This document shows, piece after piece, positions 20,465 to 32,700 of a DNA stretch of 64,000 nt (position 1 is the stretch's first letter; every line of letters begins with the position of its first letter). The stretch lies in the NCBI GenBank assembly GCA_039545275.1, contig BCHS01000011.1, forward strand, positions 62,001 to 126,000, written 5' to 3'. The position numbers and the translations under genes were made by a program. This stretch comes from Pseudomicrostroma phylloplanum (taxonomy: Eukaryota > Basidiomycota > Exobasidiomycetes > Microstromatales). The notes below the pieces were generated by a model. It did not search any database and was not told the origin of the DNA. It was given only the letters and a program-made list of their open reading frames with translations.

Positions 20465-23400
20465 TCAATCGGACCGTAACCTCTGCCTTTTGCAATTCTC
20501 TCGTGTCATTGCCATTGCCACAAAATCATAGATGAATTCGACATCGTCACGGCCGTCGGGAGTGTGAAAGGACATCTCATCGTGTGAGGCAATGTCGTCG
20601 TGCCAGCTCGTCCTTGTCTCCCTCGCCCTCGAGCACTCAATCGCAGTCGGTGCTTGGACTGTCATCCATGGCAACACCGAGCGAGTCAGGAACGGTGGAC
20701 TCACGTGGCTGCCTGCCGGCAGCAGCAGCGCTAGTAGAGGTCGTAGCCGTACGCATTGATGTGCGAGAGGAACGTCGGGTGGCCGGCGCGGAGACTGTTG
20801 ACAGACACAGAGAGAAGATTGCTCAGTCAGCTCATACACAAGATTGCCGCTCTGACAAGCACTCACCGGCGGCGTGAGAGCTCGTGCCCGTGTCACCTCT
20901 GGATGTGCCGGCCTCTCTATTGCCTTGTCGATTGGGTGAAGAGCCCGCGTCGCTCAAGCCAGACGAAGACGACTCCATGAGCACTGGGAGAGTGCGCTTG
21001 CTGCTTGCTTGGGAGGCTTTGGATCGAGCAACGTGGGCTTTGATCTGCAGAGAAGCTTTCACTCAGTGACAGCGAAGACGAGGGGCTCGAGGGCGGTTCC
21101 ACATCTTCCCCGCCGTCTGCAACTCACGATCTTGTCTTCAAGTGCTCTTCGTTCGAATTCGAGCTACGGTCGGAACATGGCGAAATGTCTGCTTGAGCCG
21201 GAGCGCCGGATGCGCCGAGACCGACCCTCCACTCACCCTCTTGATTTCGTTGTCTTTCTTAGACATCTCCCGCTGATGTTGATCTCTCTGCAAGCCCGCA
21301 GAATAGTTGCAGAGCTCTACCTCTGCGCGAGTCTGGAGGGATAAATGGGACTTAGTCGACTCAGCAGGTTCTATACGTCATCAGGACCCCGATAGCGATG
21401 CCTACTCACCAGAAGACCACGTCGAGCCCTCTCCATGATGGTATTCTCTTTCTCGACATATTGTGCCTGAACGCCTTCCAAGGTCTTGATCTGCCCTTGC
21501 AATTTGTCCTTCTCCTGTTTGACGCTGAGTATGTCCTTCTCCAATCCGTTGGTCTTTTCTCGTAGCGCAGCGATCTCCTGTAGACGATCTTTGCGCTCGC
21601 TGGCCAAAGTAGCTTCAAGCTCCTCTTGATTCTGAAGAGCATTCTGTAGTGTGTGCGCCGTACCAGACTCTTGTTCCTCAATACCGGCAATTTTGCTTTC
21701 CAAATCAGCAATGACGCTATGCGCTTCTTCCAGGTCGGCCTTGTTGTTCTCGACGAGCTCGACGACCTCGGAGTACTTCTCGTTGAGATCAGCGAGGTCC
21801 GTGGTGCCTTGTGCTTCTCGCTTCTCGGCAGCGTCCAGGTCGGCTCGCAGACGCGTGATACTCTCACTCGCAGTTCTATTGCCATCTTGGGCCTCCTCGT
21901 AGTCAGTGGTCAGCTCCTCACATCTTCGCTGTAGAGTCTCAAGCTGACTGCGAAGCTGTACCGCAGTGGCTTCGGCGGCGGACCTGACAGAGCTGCTCTC
22001 GCCCAGGCGATCCTTGAGGCTTTCGACCGTCTCGGCGAGGGTTGCGGTGCGGGCTTTCTCGGCAGCGAGACCCGTTTCCAATTCCTGTGAGGACCATGAG
22101 CAACGCAATTAGAACCAGACAACTTGTTCGATCGGGACCAGCCGATCTACTCACTCGTTGATGGATGAGCTGCTTTTTGAGACTGTCCTCGATCTTTCTG
22201 AGCTCTCGACACTCCGCTTTGAGCTCATCGATTCGTACAGCCCTCTCCTCTGAGAGCTTCGTCGTCTGTTCAGCGCCTTTCTGACAGATGCGCAGACTGT
22301 CGGTAGCGTCCTGTAGGCGACTCTCGATGGCATCCTTCTGCTTCTGCAAATGCTTAATCGCTGATGCGGCCTCGTCTCGAGCGGCGAGCACCTCCTGTTG
22401 ACGCTGCTCAGCTGCTCGTGAGGCCTGTGCAGCTAGGTCGAGCTGAACATTTGCCTCGGAAAGCCTGATGCAACCACACACAGGTCAGTCAGTAATAGCT
22501 CACGTCTGGACCCCCTCACGAGCTGCTCACTTCTTGCTGAGGCCAGCGGCGTCTTCCTGAGCCGCCTTCAATTCGTCCCGCACACGCTCCAGTACGGTCT
22601 GTGAAGGTGGAGGAAGGAGTTGTGTGCTTCGTTCACTTGTAGTCGGTCAGAGCTTTCTAAAGTAGACTTACGGCAGACTGCGCAAGCTGTTCTCGCAGTT
22701 GTACTTCTCGTCCTTCCGTGGCACCCAAGCTGGCAGATTCGAGCCCAAAGTATTGACAGCACTGTCAGTCCTATGCCTTCCAGTCTCTGCATCGTCTGCA
22801 CGTACCATCTCTCTAAATCCTCTTTGGCTTTCTGCAATTCTGCCCTAGAAGCCAGAAGGTCCTCGTACCGAGTCTCAAGAGCCTGGTTCGCGCCATCCTT
22901 CTCGGCCAAGCGCTTGGAGATCTCGGTGACTTCGCAGCACTTCTTTTCGTATCTGTCAAGATGCTCTCTGATGTCCTTCTCGAGGTCTTTGATCTTTTCC
23001 TGGGCCTGAGAGAAATCGCACTGGTGAGCGAGTTCTCCTCATCGCTCATCGATGGACGGGCGGCACCTACTCCTGCTCGATCGAAAAGTGCTTGGTCCCT
23101 CGATTGCTTGTGGTTCTGAATCTCGACTTCGACTGCAAAGCATGGCAAAGCGCACCACCACGGTCCGTGCAGTCAGTAGGCCGATCCATGGCATGTAGAC
23201 ACCGTCGTCGATGGCGACTCACGATCTTCGATCCTCTGAACTGCCACCTTGACATCAGCAATCGCTTCTGCTCGAATATGGTTGATCGTATCCTGGAGAG
23301 AATGACCACCTGTCGTTACATTGCGCACCAACCGACAAGCTGTCGTCAGTGAGCACATCACATATAGCCCTGGCTAGTGTATGGCAACTCGCCAGCATCT

Positions 23401-24980
23401 CTGACGAGGCCTTCTGCCTGGACGGCGGTGGCTTTACTGCGCTCAGCCTCGACTTTCGCACGCTTGTGCGCTTCATGGTATGCTGCTCTCTGTATGTCGA
23501 GGTTGTGCTTCATCTCAGCGACACTGCACAGGGATGCAACGAAGTCGACAGGTCAGTAATCTGATCAAGAGTCGAGTCCAGATCTATGCAGCTGCGTCGG
23601 CATTCTTACGATGACATATGAGCCTGAGCTTTCGCAGTGACAGCCGCTGCATTGTGTTTAACGTTGGCCAGCTCTTTAGTCTTGTCGGTCAGATCCTGCT
23701 TCAGGCCGTCGAGCTTGGCTTCCTGTAGCGAGGAGCGGTGTGTTGCCGGATATGTCAGTACCATATTACGCCCAGTACCCTGTCGAAGGTCACACAACGA
23801 CACTCACCAGCTCCTTGACAACAGACGTGAGCTGGTCCCGCTCTCGGCCCACGGCCTCAACGTGGCGCAGGAACTCTCTTGAGCCATCATTTAATACGCT
23901 GAGGTCAGGAGCAGGAGCAGTTGGGGTAGCCCGAAGTCGCTTGCTCGCAGCAGGACGGTCTGCAGTGGCACTGGCGGTGGCAATCTTCGCGGTGGCAATC
24001 TGCTTAGCTTGGGGGTCAGACTGGTCAGCTGAGGTGCTCTCGCCATGTGAGCTTTGCTGCATGTTCGTCAGCGAACGCTTGCGAGTCGAGTGTGTAGCAC
24101 TAGAAGCAGGCTGTGGAACCGTCGGTAAGGATGCTGCAGACTTGGTGGTAGGCTGCTCTGCGGCGAGAGAGGTGGCGACGTCCAGCAAGCTCCTGGAGGC
24201 CTTGTGTGACTCATCTCGGGTAGCAGTTGCTGGCGAAGCTTGCATGACCGTGCGTGCTGAATCTGCTGTACGAGGAGCAGGGATCTCATTGCCGCTCTGG
24301 GCAAAGAGCTGAGGCGCGAATCTAGCGTTGCTCGTTCGCCCAGTTTCGCCGAGCTGAGAGAGAGTGACAGTAAGATACAGTGCGTCAGTCACCCCAAGCG
24401 GTCCGCACCCTCGAAGCGGACCCGCATATAGGCTCACCACTTGTCGAATAGCGCTCCCACTGCTGATGTCTCGATTGCTATTAGTACGGGACTTCCACAG
24501 CTGATCCAGGTCGGGCACCGAAAGCGACGGTACTGCAGTCTTGCTCTTCTCCGTGGCGCGCTGCTCAGCAGGGCCAGGGGTAGGGGTTGGGGCAGCAGGA
24601 GATTGGCCGAGCAAGAACTTGAGACGTGGATCTACAGACAAGGCTGCTGATGTGCTTGTAGCATCTCCTTTGGCATGGTTGAGTGCGTGGCTGGCGAGCT
24701 GCTTCCCCTCAGCTGCGTGCTTCGTAGGCTGAGCGCCCGCAGTCACTCTCCCAATCTGTCGCAGCGGGGCAACGGTGCTCCTGCCAAAAGTGAACTTCTG
24801 TCTGGCGAGCTCGGCCACGTCTTGAGTCTCTGCAGCCGATGGGAATGAGAGACGGCGGAGAAAGGCATCATTCTGAGGAGTCTGGGCCGATGCTTGAGAG
24901 GAGGGCTGTGCTTGCTTTTGAGGCTGAGCGGTCTGTATGCATGTCTGTGGCTGGGGAGAAGGGGTAGGAGGAGCGACCAT
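20465..24980 (-). CDS. Large coiled-coil protein of unknown function
   Basis: I rebuilt 16 exons: 24980-24438, 24353-23808, 23722-23610, 23523-23393, 23339-23223, 23132-23071, 23005-22806, 22729-22672, 22598-22531, 22464-22155, 22084-21410, 21332-21237, 21163-21128, 21044-20867, 20794-20705 and 20658-20465. All keep phase and give about 1138 aa. Residues 1-360 are Pro/Ser/Thr-rich and basic (with NDAFLRRLSFPS and RQKFTFGRSTVAPLRQIGR blocks). Residues about 365-980 are near-continuous heptad coiled coil rich in Glu, Lys, Leu and Ala. The tail is Ser-rich and ends with a VEFIYDFVAMAM block. Cytoskeletal, spindle-pole or kinetochore roles are possible for such an architecture, but I recognise no family. 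Intron 4 appears to use a GC donor. The last intron (20704-20659) could be retained, ending the protein at 20637 instead. Confidence 0.8.
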
Positions 24981-25284
24981 GATGGCCACAACGAGCTGCT
25001 TGGCCGATACCGGGATGCTACGATGTGGCGCTGCTAGACAGTAGGTAGGTGAGGTGTGATGGGAGGAAGTGAACGGTCAGGAAGGCAAAGGCGCAGCCAC
25101 AGGGAACGGGGTATCGGAAGTAGGTGACGCGTCCAGACGTCCTTTGCTGCACTTGCGATGCCGCGCCTCATGCGATGGACCTAAGTTCGCTGCTAACATT
25201 CGCTCGATGTGGACTCTATAATGATTGAATTCCGGGGATGAAGGATACACTGATGCGCAGCAACTGATGCAGCCAGGCCACCCT
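24981..25284. other. Short intergenic region
   Basis: About 300 bp separate the coiled-coil gene start from the acyl-CoA dehydrogenase stop; both genes are on the minus strand. No feature is seen beyond the promoter/terminator role expected of it. Confidence 0.5.
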
Positions 25285-26849
25285 TTACAGGCCCATCTCC
25301 TTGAAGGTGAGCTTCTGGATGGTCTGCAGCTGGATGTTGCTCGTTCCCTCGTAGATGGCTGCAAGGGAAGCACACGAAGAAAGCTGTAGGGATCAGTGAA
25401 ACGCCCCGCCACACTCTGACCTGAGTCTGCCAACAACTCACCTCCGATCTTCGAGTCCCTCCAGTACTTCTCGATTCCAGTTTCCCTGGTGAATCCCAGT
25501 CCACCAGCCCAGTCAATGGCGCTCGATCCAACACTGGCGGCGACCTGACTAGCGTAGAGCTTAGCCATTGCAGCCTGCTTGGTGAAGGGCCTTCCTTCCT
25601 CCTTGAGCCTAGCAGCATTGTACACCATCAGCCTAGCCGCCTCGATCTCCGTTGCAGCCTGGGCCATCTGGAACTGCATTCCCTGGAAGCTCGCCACAGA
25701 CTGGCCGAATTGCTTGCGCTCAGCGGCGTAGCGCACACTCTTGTCAAAGGCGCCCTGGGCGATACCGACCATCTGGGCTCCGATACCGACTCGGCCCTCG
25801 TTGAGGATCTCAATGGCAATCTTGTATCCCTTTCCTTCCTCACCAATGAGGTTCTCCACGGGCACCTTGACTTCGTCAAAGTTGACAGTGCAAGTCGAGG
25901 AAGCTCGGATACCCAGCTTCTTCTCCTTCTTGGCAATCTCCACGCCCATGTCCTTCTCGACGGCAAAGGCGCTGATGCCCTTGTAGCCCTTGGAAGGGTC
26001 ACCCTGAGCAAAGACGATGAAGAATTCTGCCTCGGCAGAGTTGGTGATCCACATCTTGGAACCATTGATGATGTAGTGCTTGCCATCGTCCGTCTTCTTG
26101 CAGGAAGTCTTCATAGCGAAGGCGTCTGATCCCGAAGCGGGCTCCGAGAGAGCAAAGGAGCCCAGCTTGTCGGCGGACAGCTGAGGGAGGTACTTCTCCT
26201 GCAGCTCCTTGCTAGCGTACTTGCGCAGCACAGTGTTGACCAGGGTGTTGTGCACGTCACACAGCACACTGACAGAGGCGTCGACCTTGGCAAGCTCCTC
26301 GATGACGATGATGGCAGCAGTGAAGGATCCGCCGGCTCCACCGAGCTCGGGGTCGGTCTCGATGGCCATGAGACCTTGGTCAAAGAGACCCTTGATGATC
26401 TCTGGGTCCATCTTCTCGGCTTCGTCCATAGCCTCGACCTTTGGGCGCACGACATCCTCAGCAAAGCGAGAGACTGAGAGGGCAAGAAGACGGGATGTCA
26501 AGGTCATTGGTCAGTCAGGGTCCCCTTGTGCCAAGGTCATGTCATTCTGCAGCTTCCACTCACCAGCCTCCTTGAGCATCTCCTCCTCCTCAGTCAACTT
26601 CGCAAGCGAATTAATGCCAAACGGGTTCTCAAATTCATCTGCCCTCCTGGCCGAGGTGGAGAAGGGGGCAGCAGAAGCCTGTGCGGCGTTGCGAGGGGTG
26701 GCCAGTACCGATGGCGATGCTCGCGAGGCAGAGGCCAGCAGAGACGACGAGGCTGCACCGGCTCGGGCTTGGCGGGCGAGAGTCCTGCTGGCAGGGCCGG
26801 CCGAGATGGATCTCAGGAGCGAGGAAGATGTGGTAGCGCGAATCGACAT
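25285..26849 (-). CDS. Short/branched-chain acyl-CoA dehydrogenase, mitochondrial
   Basis: Exons 26849-26564, 26473-25442 and 25358-25285 give 463 aa. It is an FAD enzyme that introduces the alpha-beta double bond in acyl-CoA. The best match from known families is ACADSB (2-methylbutyryl-CoA, isoleucine pathway), with LFDQGLMAIETDPE, IVIEELAKVDASVSVLCDVHNTLVNT and AQGDPSKGYKGISAF. Family signatures are ALSEPASGSDAF, GSKMWITNSAEAEFF, and NEGRVGIGAQM through AAERKQFG. The catalytic Glu sits in IYEGTSNIQLQT, assembled only when the last exon is joined. Residues 1-70 are Arg/Ser/Ala-rich without acidic residues and end FSTSARRADEF, a clear mitochondrial presequence. It may work with the AUH hydratase encoded 22 kb away in branched-chain amino-acid catabolism. 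Confidence 0.94.
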
Positions 26850-27234
26850 TGTTGAGTAGGTGTGGAGGAGGAGTGCTAGAAAGTTGTATTGCCACTCAAG
26901 ACGTTGCTTTTGGGGGGTTATAAGGGTCGACGAGATCCGGGTGCGGGCGGAAGAGGTGGAGTTGTGCTCTCTGAGTGCGGAGCAATGCGGTCGTGTCGGT
27001 CGGGCGTGAGCTAATCGCAGGTCGGCTCTCCGCTTAACCGGGTGAAGCTGAAAGTCAGGCGCCGGCGCGGCCAAGCCAAAGCCGCCGCACCAGGGGTGCC
27101 GGGTGATCGGAATATCGGAACGGAAGATTCGGACCATCTCCACTTCCCGGTCGCTTTGCAATGCCTTCACCGGAACTGCTACTGTCTATTCATCAGAGCG
27201 TGTGGGCAAGCATCTACATAACATACATCAAAGT
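26850..27234. other. Promoter region of the acyl-CoA dehydrogenase
   Basis: About 385 bp lie upstream of the dehydrogenase ATG, up to the 3' end of the MTP18 gene. A palindromic TTATAA at 26918-26923, about 70 bp from the ATG, could be its TATA element. No gene is seen. Confidence 0.45.
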
Positions 27235-28338
27235 TTACTCTTCCCTGTTGCTGGCTGCACTAGTCAGAGACGCTGCCAGGACTGCCAGACCGCCTCCGAC
27301 GAGCAGAGCGTTGGGCCGCTTCATCGATGCCAGCATCCGGGGCATGCCCGAGTTCAAAGAGACCGAGGCAGCAGCTGCCTGTCGTTGCCTCCTGACTCCC
27401 TGACTGACCATGCCCATTCCAATCAGACCTCCAATAGGCAGAGCATAGCTCATCGAAGACTTCTTCTTGAGCTCATTCAGCCTATCCACCACCTTGCCTT
27501 CCGCCTCGTGCGCCTTTTCGTTTGCTTCGGCTCTCAAGTCGTGTCCCTTTCCTTGTAGCTTCTTGCCCTGCTCCTTCAATTTCGCCTCATCTTCCTTGAC
27601 GATCTGACTGATAGGCTTGCCGGAGAAGAGTCGAGCTTCGCCGTAGTCGAAGATAGCATCGATGATGTGCTCTACCGGCTCATCGAAGAGGATGGGCAGA
27701 GCGGGAATGATGGCCAGACCGAGGATGGTAGGACCCAGGGCCTTGACTTTGTGGTTCTGAACAGATTTGAAGAGCGGTTGCGAGTAGTGGACGATGGAGT
27801 GGACGGTAAATGCGGGCAGGGCCATGGATGCCAGACTTTGGAAGACGGCTCTCCTGGCCACGACGAGACCGACGTGGGTGGTCTCGGAGTATTGCAACGG
27901 ATCACTGACTCCCTCATGAGCGTGTCGTGATGATTCCTGCGTAGCAGTAGCGACGCTCTTGTCCCCCTGTGCCACCTCCTTGCTCTTTTCAGTCGCCCTG
28001 TGCAGCTTCTCTTCCGCCTCTTGAGCCAGACGCTTCAGCTTTGCAGAAGGGTCGAGTGAACTCTCTTGGGACAGCTGCCTGTGCAGCTCGCGAGCCTTGT
28101 AACCAGCATAGGCCACATCTCCAATGACGTAACTCCACGAGACGGCGTAGAGGGAGCGCACTACGGCTGGCTTGGTCAAGGGACGGAAGGCCTCACCGAG
28201 CTCCGAGGAATAGGCGCTATATCGGATACCGGCAGTAAAGGCCGTTCGCAGACGGTTGGCGAAGACGGCGTACCTGGCCGGGCCTTCCTCTACAGTCTCT
28301 TGCACGGCATCATTAGGGACCGTCGCAGACACTGACAT
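27235..28338 (-). CDS. MTP18/MTFP1-family mitochondrial inner-membrane protein
   Basis: Single-exon gene of 367 aa. The MTP18 (mitochondrial fission process protein 1) domain is recognised in two parts: IRYSAYSSELGEAFRPLTKPAVVRSLYAVSWSYVIGDVAY (residues about 39-78; the pieces YSSELGEAFRP and SWSYVIGDVAY are diagnostic), then the second half AVFQSLASMALPAFTVHSIVHYS with ILFDEPVEHIIDAIFDYGE. Between them and after them lie charged linkers rich in Lys/Glu/Ala that may form coiled coil. A hydrophobic segment ALPIGGLIGMGMVSQG and a second near ALLVGGGLAVLAASL suggest extra C-terminal membrane contacts. Animal MTP18 is about 166 aa; the fungal proteins are longer, as here. In animals it promotes mitochondrial fission; in fungi the role is not established. 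Confidence 0.88.
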   Translation of the reverse strand: MSVSATVPNDAVQETVEEGPARYAVFANRLRTAFTAGIRYSAYSSELGEAFRPLTKPAVVRSLYAVSWSYVIGDVAYAGYKARELHRQLSQESSLDPSAKLKRLAQEAEEKLHRATEKSKEVAQGDKSVATATQESSRHAHEGVSDPLQYSETTHVGLVVARRAVFQSLASMALPAFTVHSIVHYSQPLFKSVQNHKVKALGPTILGLAIIPALPILFDEPVEHIIDAIFDYGEARLFSGKPISQIVKEDEAKLKEQGKKLQGKGHDLRAEANEKAHEAEGKVVDRLNELKKKSSMSYALPIGGLIGMGMVSQGVRRQRQAAAASVSLNSGMPRMLASMKRPNALLVGGGLAVLAASLTSAASNREE

Positions 28339-29747
28339 GGCTGTGAGAACGAGAAAGGGGGGGAAGGTGAGGAGAAGGAGAAGGAGACACGAAGCAGCGA
28401 ATGGGCCAGCAAGGAAGCGGACAGGTGGAAATGCCGAATCGGAAAGACAGCTCGCAGCAGATGGAGGAGAGGCATAGAGGCGGTGGGGGGCGGGACCGGA
28501 CCGGAGGGAAGCGTCCAAGGGCAGTGCCAGCGGAGGGATCTTGGCGCAACTCCGCCACATCCCCCCGCCCAAGCCAGTCTCGCCGAAGAATGGCAGAAGC
28601 GGATCGTCCTCAACAGTGAAGACTATATCAACAAGATGGCAAGCATTATCGGAAGCTGTCCCGGTTGCGTTACTCCGAGAGCTTGAAATGATCGATGATG
28701 TGAAGAGACCTGTCAGACAAGGATCAAAGGGGCACGTGGGTCAGCTCTACCTCGCCCACTAGAAGGCGGGGAAGGCGCAGTATGTGTGCCACGCTCCGTG
28801 ACGAGTCCTCGCATGGCGCAAGACAGAGATTGGGAAGGCTCTTGGCAAGGAGGCATACGGAGCTAGCCAAAGAGTGGCGCATCCTTGGCTCAATGTGTCA
28901 CATGATCGCGGAGAAGTGTTCCACTGGTGAAGCGCCGGATGCTCCGATATTAGAGCACGCCTTGGGCTCCTGTGTGTGAGTAAGCTCCAAGGTGCAACGT
29001 TTCGGCGTTGAGTGCCAGTGGCTTCTATCTCCTGCCGCCCATTTGCAGTGGTGGTTGTGATGACGGGTGTCTGAGGTAGCAGCTGTCTTGGTGGTGGCTG
29101 TCTGCCTGTCTGCTTGCTGCCCCCCCCCCCCCACATGATTCTCGGCGCTCCCGCCGCTGCGCCGCCGGAACAGAGGGCTGCCCGCAGAGTGAGGCTTGGC
29201 CTTGGCCCTCGGTCTTGGCTTGGAGGTGCTTTGCTTGGCGCGCCATCTCGCTCTTCCTCTGCTCGCCAAGGGGTGCCTCACCTTCAAGCTCCGCCTGCCA
29301 AGGCTTCGGGGAGGCGCAGGCCGGGAGCCAGGACAGGCACCAGCCACCAGCCACCAACCCCGCCCCGCCAACTCGGAATAGTCTGCCCATCCCTGAATCC
29401 AATCATCCTCGGCGGGACAGGCGAAGAGCGGGGAAAGCACACCAGGCCAGGGCAGGCAGGAGGGAGGGAAGAGGCAGACAAGAGCCATTCACCGCCGACA
29501 CAACCTCTGCCTTTACCCACACTTGCTCACATCCCAAGCACACCCTCGCACTCACTCTTACACTCTTTACACCCTTCAGGACACAAGAGCGCAGCACTGG
29601 CGTTGCCAGGCACACACCCTTTGCTCTCACTCGACAACTAATTGCCCACTCCTTTCCCACCTACCACATCCATCCCGCTTCATTCTGGCCATTACTATCC
29701 GTCCTAGACGCTCTTGCCATACCCACCTCTCCAACCCTCCGTCCGCT
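28339..29747. other. 1.4-kb intergenic region, promoters of two divergent genes
   Basis: It separates the MTP18 gene (-) from the Zn2Cys6 gene (+). A 13-C run is at 29120-29132. The last 250 bp before 29748 are C/T/A-rich with many CAC/CTC triplets, typical of a fungal 5' leader. Open frames here are short and overlapping, and I support none as a gene. Confidence 0.55.
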
Positions 29748-32700
29748 ATGCCACCTCTACGAGCATCCTACTCGACCACGACGGCGCAGCACCCGGCCTC
29801 TACCCCTGGTGCCTCTTCATCCCACGCCTGGTCACCCTACAGCTACCATACCAACTCTCCGCAGGGAGGACCAGACTACTACTCTCATGGCAGCAGCAGA
29901 GACAGTGGCTACCAGCATGCTTCCAGCAGCGAACCCCGCAATGTCAGGCAACGGTCGGGCATACCCTCGCAGCATTCTTTCCCTGGTCCCCAGACCCCAT
30001 CCCACGCACCTCCTCCTCCTCATAACCACTCTCACGCCCACTCTTACACTCACTCGCACCCTCAATCTCACCCCCAGCCGCCCTCGACGAGGGTAGCTGA
30101 CGTGCCCATGCGTAGAGCACGCTCTTCTAGCTCGCAGTCGCAGGACGCAGAAGAAGGATCATCCCCAACGCAGGGAGACAAGGGGCGAGGTAATGGGCAA
30201 GGACCGAGGACGATCCAGTCAAAGGCTGTGAGTAGACTGAGCAAGGGACGCGGCATACATACTCCTCATCCTGTCTTCATGGCTGACATGTTCCCTACCA
30301 TCTCGCTCCTTCCCTTTGCCAGTGCGTCAATTGCAGACGCTCCAAGGTCAAGTGCGTCAACGATGGAAGCGGCGGACCGTGTCGCCGCTGCATAGACATC
30401 AAGCTGGAGTGCAAATGGAGGATACGTGTCGACGACGAGGCCTGGAGGGAGTCGGTGGACCGTCGCTTCTCTGAGCTTATGAGCAAGATCGATGCCATCG
30501 TCTCGAAACCACCGGCAGGTGGACGCAAGTCAGACTGCGCCCCTTCCCCATCTGCGTCTGTAGAGGTGTACCAGCACCCAGAGTGGCGCAACCTTCACAA
30601 CAAGCCAGGCGCTATGCTGCCACCTCCGACAGTCTCTAACGGTCGACAGCTCGCTACCGCCCACAGCCCCTCTTACCCATCATTCTCGGGATCCATGCAC
30701 AAGACCAGCCCGCGATCGGACGTCGGCAGCAGCGCCTCCACCGCTTTCAATGCTCCATCTCCACGAGAGCGTCTTCCACCGCCGGCAATGCTTGTAAGCG
30801 GGGCGGACGTGACAATGTCCAATGGAGACTATAGTAGCTGGACACCCGGCGGGCGGCCTCGCTCTATCTCATCTGCCAACATGGACAGCTCCTTTCCCAG
30901 CCCACTCTTGCATGGCGGTGATTCCAAAGTCGCAACTCCCCTACCCGCCATTGCACGCGGATTCTCCTCCTCGCAGAACCTCGACGGCTCTTCCCTGGCG
31001 CCAATCGGCCAATCGCCGCCAGCCCCATTCCAGGGAAGCGCGCCTCAGATCTTGCCTGATGCCAGCAGACGCTCGAGTACGACGAAGCTCCATCCCCTTC
31101 CGGTGCAGTGGGACGCAGGAAGCTACGCATCTGCAGTCTCATCCGTGGGACAGAGTGATCCTCGGCTCAACTTGATCGGCATGGGCATCCTGCCATGCTC
31201 GAAAGTCACGGACCTCTTTGTGTTCTTTGGCAAGAATATGCAGAGCCATTCCTTTGGCTTCCCGACTTTTGCACCTAATGAGCAGGTGAGGATGACTTTT
31301 GGGAGAGCAAATCAGCACGAGCAGCGGTCATGGCTAATCTGACACCTCTTCCTTCCTTTACCCCTTCGCTTTCATCAGATGACGCCTTTGATCACAGCAT
31401 GTATCTCCCTCGTCGCTTCCCTGTTTCAACCCACAGGGCGAAGATACTCGCCCGCCATCATGAAGGTGATTGCTGAGCAAGCAAATCTAGCCGGAGCTGA
31501 TTCCTTGACGGAAGAACAGCACCTCGACCGCGAGCTTGGAGTAGGTGAGTATCACGCCACCTCGTCTGATCGCCTGCACAATGAGTCATCGGCTCACCCT
31601 TTCCACATTCATCGCCGTCCAGGGGTGGAAGAGATCACCGGTCTATGCGTCGCTGCCAGCTGGCTGTCGGGAGAGGAGGGAAACAAGTTGTCCAAGGTCG
31701 CCAGGTACTGGGCACTTGCCTACCTACGTCAATTCGAGGCTCGCATGGATCCACAAAGCAGTGAGGCTGACAGGTCCAAGACGTACTACGAGAACCTGAG
31801 GTACCTGCCGGCCTATCGCGTCATCAACAAGTCTATGCGCATGAGGATCTGGCTGGAGAGCTACATTGTGGATGCTGCAGCCTCGATGATGAATGGTCGA
31901 GACCTTTTCGCGCCCGGCAAGCCTGCAAGACCTATTTGCGAGGAGCTCCGCGAGGAGCTCTCCAAAGGCAAGGGAGAGCAGGGTCAGGCTACCCGCCCAG
32001 AGCTGAGCTCAGAGGACGTTCAGCTGCTTGGACACGCCAGCCTTCTCGACATCTTCATCACAGCGAGGAGCCTGAAGTGGACCAGCACAGACGCGGAGAA
32101 GTCGATGAGGGAGGTGCAGTACTTGATGGACGATGACTTGGAGATTTGGAGGGAGTGCGTCAGCAAGGACACAGGTGAGCTCGATCCGTGGGTCAATGCG
32201 AAGATATGCGCACGAGTGACTTACCAACATTCTCCCTTTGTACGACGCTCAGACTTGGCGCTCAACACACCCGCAGCGGTAGACTTGGGGCTAAACTACT
32301 ACCTAGCCCGAGCCTACATCGGCTCCCTCGCCCTCTCCATCACCTGCCCCACTGGCTCTCCCCGCTCCCCGCACTCTCCTCCCCCGAGCACTCCCCTCAG
32401 CCGACTGCAGCGCAAGCTCGTCGACCAAGCTAGGGAGTCTGCCATGATGGCCCTGCAGATCGCCCAGGAGAATATGTCGGAGCGCCTCCTGCGCTTGCCC
32501 ACCTGGCAGCACTTTCTCTTGTCGCACGCTGCAAATCTACTGATCAGGGTGCTGCAGGAGCCATCGAAATGGTTCGTCACGGCACAGAGCTACAGTGAGT
32601 CATTGATGCGAAGCAGGCCGGTTCCAACTTGCTGAGCGCGGCAGCTGCCGGAAGAACGAGACGCTCATCAGTCCCTCCCTCCCTCCTCCCTTCCTTGATC

